Positions 39,501 to 48,500 of a DNA stretch of 64,000 nucleotides are shown piece by piece. Origin of the DNA: Fragum whitleyi (lineage: Eukaryota > Mollusca > Bivalvia > Cardiida > Cardiidae); assembly GCA_948146395.1 (NCBI GenBank), contig OX411543.1, positions 65,545,474-65,609,473 of the forward strand, read 5' to 3'. The first letter of the stretch is position 1. Each line of letters opens with the position of its first letter. The notes under the pieces were generated by a model that did no database searches, was not told the origin of the DNA, and saw only the letters and a list, made by a program, of their open reading frames with translations. The position numbers were made by a program, and so were the translations under genes.

Positions 39501-42500
39501 TCTTCTTAAGATGATTCCAATGATATAATGCAAGGCAGAATCTAACAATGAAAGGAAACACTAGGAACAGTTTTTAATTTTGACTTAAGATCATTTTTTT
39601 TCGTAAGGCTTTTAGTAAAACGGGCCCCAGGCCCTTTCAGGATGTCTTCTTGCTAGAATTTTTTGTTAAAGGTATGGTTACTATTACAGTCAACTCTCGT
39701 TACAACGACCACGTTTGTTCCCGATAAAAATGTCGTTATAACGAAAATGTCGGTGTATTGAAAATCACCCCTTCAACTCATAAGTTGGTAACATTGTTAT
39801 ACAATATACACTTTAAACGAAATAAATACTAATAGAGTACCTTTGAATATCGATAAGATATCTACATGACTTAAAACTGAATATTAAAATTTGTTGATTA
39901 TTACTTTTTGAAGAAATCCTTATAGATTTCCTTCCTTGATTGTGAACATTATTCTCTACAGAATAATAGTTTCCATTAAAATAGATTATGACAGTTTTAA
40001 AGCATGACTTAGCTTCAAATCTAGAGACAGTGGAATAATCAGAATCAATAATGGAAAATTTTTGCTTCAATTTATCACAGATTGTCGATCTACCACTCTT
40101 TTGACAAATAACTCGACAACTGGTCTTGTGTTAAATTTGAATGTGCAGATTTGAATTCTAAAATCGTATGTTTTTTGCTCAAAGAGAGTTGGGTTCGACG
40201 CCTCTTTGCTGGTGCCTCAGCCATATTTTTAAAATAAAAATAGATTAATGTAAAATGTACGACAAAGATGTTTGCCTAACAATCAAACAAAGTAAAATGA
40301 CGACTTGCCCTTTTCGCCAAGAAAAAGCCCAGTAAAAAGTGTCCAAATTGTACTCGTCGAATGCAAAGTGGTGTAACCGTATCTTTTTGTAATTGGGTTA
40401 CGATAATATCACCCTCAACCAACCAAAGGTTAACGGACGAGATTATTGTGTTCCGGGTGGTTTAATCGTCGATAATCGCCAAAGGGGAAAACTGTATTCG
40501 CACTTTAGCATAATTGAGTAAACACGCGTACATTGTTGGTTAACACATTACCGCGAGGTGCTACAAATAGCCGCTAGGAATTTCCCAGGTAAGTGTCGAT
40601 GTATTGAATAAAAACATATAGGGATTTTGCACTTTTGTTCCCTGATATTTTGTGTCGATGTCGGAAAACGAGAATTCCGTTGTAACGGGAGAAAAATAAA
40701 CTGTGCAAATCCGTTCCCAAGAAATTAGTGTCGGTATACGAAAATGTCGATGTAACGGATGTCGATCAAACGGGAGTTGACTGTATTATTATGTGGGTAG
40801 ATATAATTTTGAAGACTCATAATTTGTTGCATCATTTTTTTTCAGGGTTTTGGTAACTTAAGTACTGCCATGTATAATTTTTTACTGCCGGTCATTGAAA
40901 TGAGTACCGACACAAATCAACCTCAACATGTATATCTTATGGAAGACGGGCTAGAGTTATGGCATGTGACATTGTTGAACGCAGAAAAAATAACCCCACA
41001 GTTGATAAAGCTGTATAAAAATATGCCAGACCTGTTAGGTAGGTAAAGAAAAAATCTCTTAAAGTTGTCTGAAAATACAGTTTTTAAGCTCAGCTGTTTT
41101 CGGAGAAAACCTGAGGTATTGCTTTAGCCTGGGAGTTGACGTTGGTGTCCTAGTCATGTGTCAGATCTACTGAAGGCATTCATTTGAAACTTGACACACA
41201 TGTTTACCATCAAAAGAGCAAACTATGTCATAACTCAGATTTATTTCATGCAAATAATGTCCCTTTTTCCATTTAGACTTTTTATCCATCATCCAGCACT
41301 CAACAGGTTCAACTTAGATTTATACAACCATCCAACACTCAACTGCTGAACGTAGGAGGTGCTCTTGTTTATGCCACTGCACCAATAAAGTATCAGGATT
41401 TTTTGGGGTGCTTTATAGCTCCACTTGACTAAGTCCAGCGGAACTTATATCATGGCCTGGAGTCTGTCGTTATTAGGCATGTGCCTCATTACATCCATCT
41501 GTTAACTTTTTTCATAAAGATTCTCTTCTCTGAAACTTTTTTCTTAAAGATTCTCTTCTCTGAAACTATCGTTCGAAATTATCTTTTTTCTTTAAACATC
41601 TTCTTCTCTGAAACTATTGTTCAGAATTCAACCAAACTTCACTGTAATAATGCTTGGGACATGCTCTTTCATATTTCTTTGTTAAATTTTGATTGGATGA
41701 TAATATGGGAGGTCGCCCTGGAGAACCAAATCAACATGTCTATAAGTTCAATTGACTGCCAAGAATGATCCTTAGGACATGCTCTTTCAACTTTCTTTGA
41801 TATTAGATACAGTCAAACCTGTCTTAGTGGCCACCTGTATTCAGCAAGCAACCTGTATTAAGCAAGCGACCACCGAGTTTCCAAATGATTCAGTTGCACT
41901 TAAATTGACCTGTATTAAGCAAGCACCTGTCTTAAGCAAGCACTTTTTGAATGTTCCTTGCCTGCTTGCTTAAGACAGGTTTGACTGTAATATGATGTTG
42001 GTCATGGAAAAGGGGGCCTTGGTGATGCAATGTTTCTTGTAATCTCAACTTGTACATTTATGGACAGATTTTTGTGAAATAAAATGTTGCTAATCATATG
42101 TCTGTTGGCTCTTTAAAGCTGCTTGGAATTGTTATTCCATGTCATAGAAAAAGGGACCAGTAAAATTGATGATTATTTGCTTACAAATAGATTATATATT
42201 AGGTTAGTGCCAGTGGAGTGATACTGGCCCTCTTGGGCCTCTTGTTTGTCTGTTTGTTTGTCTGTCTCTCTTCAAAACATACCCAAAAATCTTACCATCT
42301 CGTGCTAAAATTTTAGAAAGGTATCAAATACTTACCACAAAAACATATTTTCTACAGTTTTTTACTAAAAAGAATTAATATAATCATATGATTCACAAGA
42401 TTAAATTACATTGTATGTGATGGTTTACTATTGCTTAAACTTTCTTAGGATTTGTATAGAGAATGATCAACTGGTTAGCCTTATTATAAAAATCCTATAT

Positions 42501-45500
42501 CTTGTATAAGTGGGTCAGCAAACAAAAGTTGTAAGTGTCTTTACATTCATAGACATTAAATGTAGTTTTATGCTGAGGCCTTTATACTGAAAATGTTAAT
42601 AATGCAGTTAAAAAACTAGTCGGTTATATAATTGAAATTTGATTAAATTAGTGACAATATCAAAAAATATACATCCTGAAATTTCCCCGCAAGGAATACA
42701 ATAATAACTTATTAACTTTCTCTCTTCAGATGGTAGTACAGAGAATCTCCGACTATGTCTCAAAGTGATAGAAACTTATGTTTACCTAGGGCCTCAAGAG
42801 TTTATGGAAGTGAGTTTCCCTTTATTTTGTCCTGCTACATGTACATTGTCTTGATTAGCAATCTTAATAGAGGAACAGAAATTGTCTTGCTTTGGAGAAA
42901 CAATGATAGACTTAGGGGCCTCTCATTTTACTTAAAGTTAAGTCAATCTTCATGATATTTTCAATATGATATTTATCTCAAGACTTTGGAGTTTACTAAG
43001 GTTTGGTTGAACTTTATTCCATCGAGTGTGCATTCATAATTTATTGTGAGAATTTGATTGGAGCAAAGATATACACATATTCAGATTTCTAAGGCCATAA
43101 TTTCCAACCCTGGGAAGGATTAAGACTGTTTAACCCATCAGTCATTAATTTGTGTCACATCTGATAGATAGCCTATAGTCAGCAGATTATATTTCTTTAT
43201 GTTTAATAAACTCTTCCTCTGTGACATTTTACATATGGGTCTATTTTTGAATTTTGTGGTTTCATTTTGTCTAATATTATAATTTAGCAGTGTGTAAGGA
43301 CCTTAGTTATTTAACATCATTTTCAGGCATATTCAGAAGAGCTTGTCCAATCCTTCAAGAGTTTGCTGACAGACTTGAGGACGGAAGGTGTGGTGCTTAT
43401 ATTACGTAATGTAGAGCTTGTCTTCAAGTCTTTCCCAACTGAAGGTCCAGAGGTGTTCAAATCCATGTTACCTGGCTTTCTACAGGAGATATTAAACAAG
43501 GATGTATGTATACTTCACCAATGGATATTTCTTGAATACTCTAACATAATTTTAGTTTATATTTAGAATTAAGATTATATTCTATTGCTCAGCAGACATG
43601 TTAAAGGATAAATGGAATATGGCAATAACATGACACCTTTTCATTTTAATGAGTGTTTTTGTATGCAGTTATATAGCCACATGGTTTCTGTAAATTTGTA
43701 TAGATATTCATTCCTTTTTACAGAACATTATCATATCTCATGGATGCATTCCAAAATATGATTAGTAACAGATCACTCCTGTCAGTCAAAATATCAATTG
43801 ACCAATCAAACACTCATTTATACTGAAATCATTGTTGAACTCTAACATTTTCCATCAGTTTGTTTAAAATATTTTTGTAAACAGGTGACTTAAATATTGT
43901 AGCTACAGCTTGAATAAGCAATTAAACAATTTTTGGTCCATTTGCTCTTTGTTTGATATATCTGACTATACATTGTACAGAATTATTAGCTTTTAAATAT
44001 TTTAAGGGGTTGTCATGAGGGACGGCAAGGGGTGAGGCCAGCGAGCCATCAATCTGGTATTGTGTATAGTGATTTCATTTTCATTGACATTAATTGAACA
44101 AAAAGTTATCATCAGAACATAGATTTCGTATCAACATCTGTCATATTTTATCGTATGACTATTAAAATATCTGTGTGATAACATCCCCATATGATATTTT
44201 TCATGATATCACATGGATATTTTTAGAACAATGACATAATGGGGTTAGTTTTAGAAACTTCAAGTTTGTTAAAAACATTGACAAAAACAAGGCAAATAGA
44301 GGTTATAAGATAAATATAATATGTACTTGGTATATTGTATGAAAAAATATCTAACTCGGCTGTGGGAATTGATAATTGTCGAGGCTCTGCCAAGACAATT
44401 ATCAATTCTAACCAATGAGTAAGATATTTATTTTCATACAAAATATTAAGTACATATTATATATTTACATAGAATTTTTCCTAAACTTTGTCATCTTTTC
44501 TCCTAAATGAAAGGATCTATAAATATTTTGTTGATGTTTATTACTCAAAATTGATATTATCTTTAGGAACACCCTGTAGTGATGTCTCTATATTTAACAC
44601 TGTTTGGACGAGTAGTATTACAAAACCAGAAATTTTTCTGGTCATTTCTTGACCAGATTGCTGCAGACAATAATACACAGGTTAGCTTTAGTATAGATTT
44701 TTGGCCCGGCTGTTTATGCAAAAAAACAACACACCCAGTGTTATTGTGATCGCCTTGGCATTGGTAGGGTTGTTGTTTGCATTGAAATGAAATGAAACTT
44801 GGCATGTGTTCACCATCACAGCGCTATCAAGGACGATAACTCCGGAAGCATGTTTGTAAGAGTAATCCCTCTATTGCGACTATGAATTGTTGCAGTATCC
44901 AGCACCTGCACCAAAGCATTGGGCTCTTGTTAAAATCTTAAACCATTGCCAAAAGTCAAATTTTGGTCCGGTTTTAATTGAAAGCAGTATAGATAATTTA
45001 TTGAATTGCATATAGATTGAAAAAAAAACGAAAACAATATAGATTCTAGTTATTCTGCAGGTTATTTTTGAATGTCCTTTTTCAAGGCATGGTTACCCAG
45101 GGAGTACATGATAATTGGTCAAATAGCTTAAAGTGTTGAAGAGGACAATAAAATGTGAATAGAGTTGTAGACGAAACTAACCTTTGTGGTAAAGAAAATC
45201 ATGAGAAAAGAAGATATTATAAATGACAAGCAATGCCTTTGTACCATATTAATTTAAAGATTTTTTGTTGTTCATGGTCTGTTGTTAGTAATGCACATTT
45301 GTTCTCCGTCATGAGAAGATGTGCTATTTGAAAGATTTTAGATAGCTCCATGCTCAAGGTCCAAGCTCATTGTCAAGTGTTAAGATAACAGGCTTTTGAC
45401 AGCAGTTGTCATGCGACAACCAGCTAGTTTTAGGGCTAAAACAACAATTGATGTTATTTGATTAAAAGTTTTTGATGTTTGCTTAATTGATTGAATCCTG

Positions 45501-48500
45501 GGTTTGCAGATTCAAATATTCCAAGCTGTATTAAATTTTAAAAAGCCAATAATGTGATATTTTGATGTTATTGTTATTTTCCAGTCAGAAACAATATTTA
45601 AATCCTTACTCCTTCGGTGGATAGAGTCTATAGACTTAATGACACAGCCAGAAAGAAGGAAGCTTGCTGCTTTAGCAATGGCCAGTTTATTTACTGTCAA
45701 TTCTAGGTATGGTTATCACAAATTTCTTATACCAATTTCACATGAGCATCAATATTTGACACGCTGCTAAATGTGCTATTCTCAAACTTTTATAAAATAG
45801 AATAACATTTAAGTGTCTTAAAATACTAATGTTATCTGATCCCCTAGAATTTTTTTTTTTTTAAATGATCAAGATATTTGATAGAAACCTGTTTGAAGTT
45901 CTTTTCAATCTAACAGTGTTCAAAGCCTACATGACGTATATCAGGTACCTATTTTAGGCTAAACGATGAAACTAATTTATCATTTCAGTGTTATTTTAGA
46001 ACAGTTTGGGCAGATAGTCAGTGTATGTGTTCAAGTTTTACATGATGTTTGTCGAGTACCTGTTGATGAAGAAACTGTGATACAACTTGAGTAGGTCAAA
46101 CTTCTTTATAGGACTCCTGATCTATGGGAATTATTTTTTCTTGTTTGTAAATGAAACATCATATTGTAGAATTGGACTTATCATGCTTAGACTATTCAAA
46201 TGAATTTTTTGTGTGGGATTTAACTCAGCTTTCAACAGAAAGTGCATTTACTCTTGGTTTCTTGTTGTTTCATAAACCAGTACAACCAAAACATTTTATC
46301 CATGCCACCAGCTGAACATTCCAATCATGGGAATTATCTGTTACTCCATGGTCGGAGATGAATGAAGCATCTTGTAATGTATTTTGTCAAATGTTGGTTG
46401 AAAGTTGACCAACCCATGGTTCATATTCACAACCCCAGGGCTGACAGTCCAAACACATAAGTGATAACGGACTGGGCTAACCAGGCTTGACCCTTTCAAA
46501 TTAGTATGTACATTGAGCTGGTTAAAAGAGAAAATTGAGGACAACTCTTGTCAAATTCCCATAGGCTCAATTTAAACCTCTGACCTTTAGCTGTGACTTA
46601 TATTCTTCTAAACATTTGTTACAAATTGCTTATCTACAATTGAGTAAAAACAACTGTGCCAGGTTATTTTGATATCGAAACAATTATGTAGGAGTAATAA
46701 TTTAGAGTACAAGGTCACTATGACTTTACCTTGACCAGGGACTAAAATAAAAGATTGTTTCAAGTGGCATACCTTCTCATGAAAGTGAAATTGTGGTAAT
46801 CGATGGCTCAGTGCAAAATGGTTATAACTGCCTATATGTTTATAGGCAGTACTTACTGTTTTGCACTAAGCCATCGCAATATAATTTGAAATCCACCCAT
46901 GAATAAAAGATTTTGTTTGCTCGAGAAAAGATCAAGGTAATTATTGACAATGAGCTGTGGTCATGACCTATTGGCTATTTGAAAATTGTCAGTAGTGCAT
47001 TGAATTTGCAAGAATGGGATCCCAAATTTGAACCCCAACAGCAGCACACATCCTTTCTGATATTTGTGATATGATAATGGGAGGATATTTATAAACCTTA
47101 GTAATCTGAACAGCTGGAGGCTCAGAAAAGATTATGTGGTAATACTGGTGACAGAAATAGATCAACCAAGAGTGCATGGTAAGGTGATCCAGCTGCTGCG
47201 ATAAGAGAAATAGATCTACCTAGAATGAATGGTAAAGTGATCCAGCTGCTGTGATATGACTGAAAAACTGCCAACAATTGTTTAAATGGCAAATATTCTC
47301 GTCATGGAGAACAATTGTGCCACATCTAGTCCAAAAATAAGAATAATGCCACGGACAAGTTCAGAAGGACATACAATATTACACAGACTTCCTATCATAA
47401 TGACAAGTAATTTTCACTGAAGGCATGTGAAAATAACATGAATTACATTAATTGAAAATAATAAGATTTAAAATTAACCATTTAGTGTTCATTTCAATGA
47501 AAATAATCGTTTGCTGATAAAATCAACAAAATGATCTTGTAACAAGAATTACAGTGCAATTGTGATATCTGACAGGGCTTAATGACTGCATTATCTATTT
47601 CAGTGCACTTGTGATATCTGACAGGGCTTAATGACTGCATTATCTATTTCAGTGCACTTGTGATATCTGACAGGGCTTATTGACTGCATTATCTATTTCA
47701 GTGCACTTGTGATATCTGACAGGGCTTATTGACTGCATTATCTATTTCAGTGCACTTGTGATATCTGATGGGGATCAACTTGGAGAGGATGAACTAGAGA
47801 CAGAACATGAGAAACGTAAAAGAAGTGTATGTATCGGTTTGTCCTTGCCCTGACATCTATTACAGTTTCAGGGGCATCTATATTTCACAAGCACATCTTG
47901 TTAGCTCAACTGTCCAAAGTCCAGAAAAGCTTTAGTGATAACCTTCTTCCTCTGTATCCATCTATCTGTCTGAGCATCTTTTAATTGTTAAATCTTGTTT
48001 AAGCTATAAAAATCACATATATCATTGAATTCTATTGAAATTATCCTAGGCGCTCATGTGCCTAGTCTGTTGATAAAATGTTGTCTTTGAGAGAGGAAAA
48101 TAAAATAGATGTGAAAAAACTGCTTGTAAAAAGCAATTTCATAATTTCCTCTGTTTTCTAAAGCTATTTTCTGCAGGAATCTCAAAAAGCAGGTTATGTT
48201 ATTATTGGACTGGATTAACTTGAGAATTAAACCATTCAAGCTAGAAATAGGTTGTTCTACAGTAATATCAGACTAAAACATTTTGTTATATTTTAATTTA
48301 CGATGATTCCACCATTGTCATGCATTCTGATTGGCTTAAAAATTGGTTTTATTTCTCAATGAAAACAATTTTGACTACACAGCTATTATACAAAACGTCA
48401 GAAAATGCTTTCATTATTGATGAATCTTACATTTTTTCTTCATGATGTTAAATCATAAGAGATTAAGAAAGTATTTGTTGGTTTTATGGAGGTATGAAAC

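Noticed and set aside
47555..47750. Regular 49-bp repeats as a CRISPR-like array
   Set aside because: Units are head-to-tail without spacers, in a eukaryotic intron, and copy an exon boundary.
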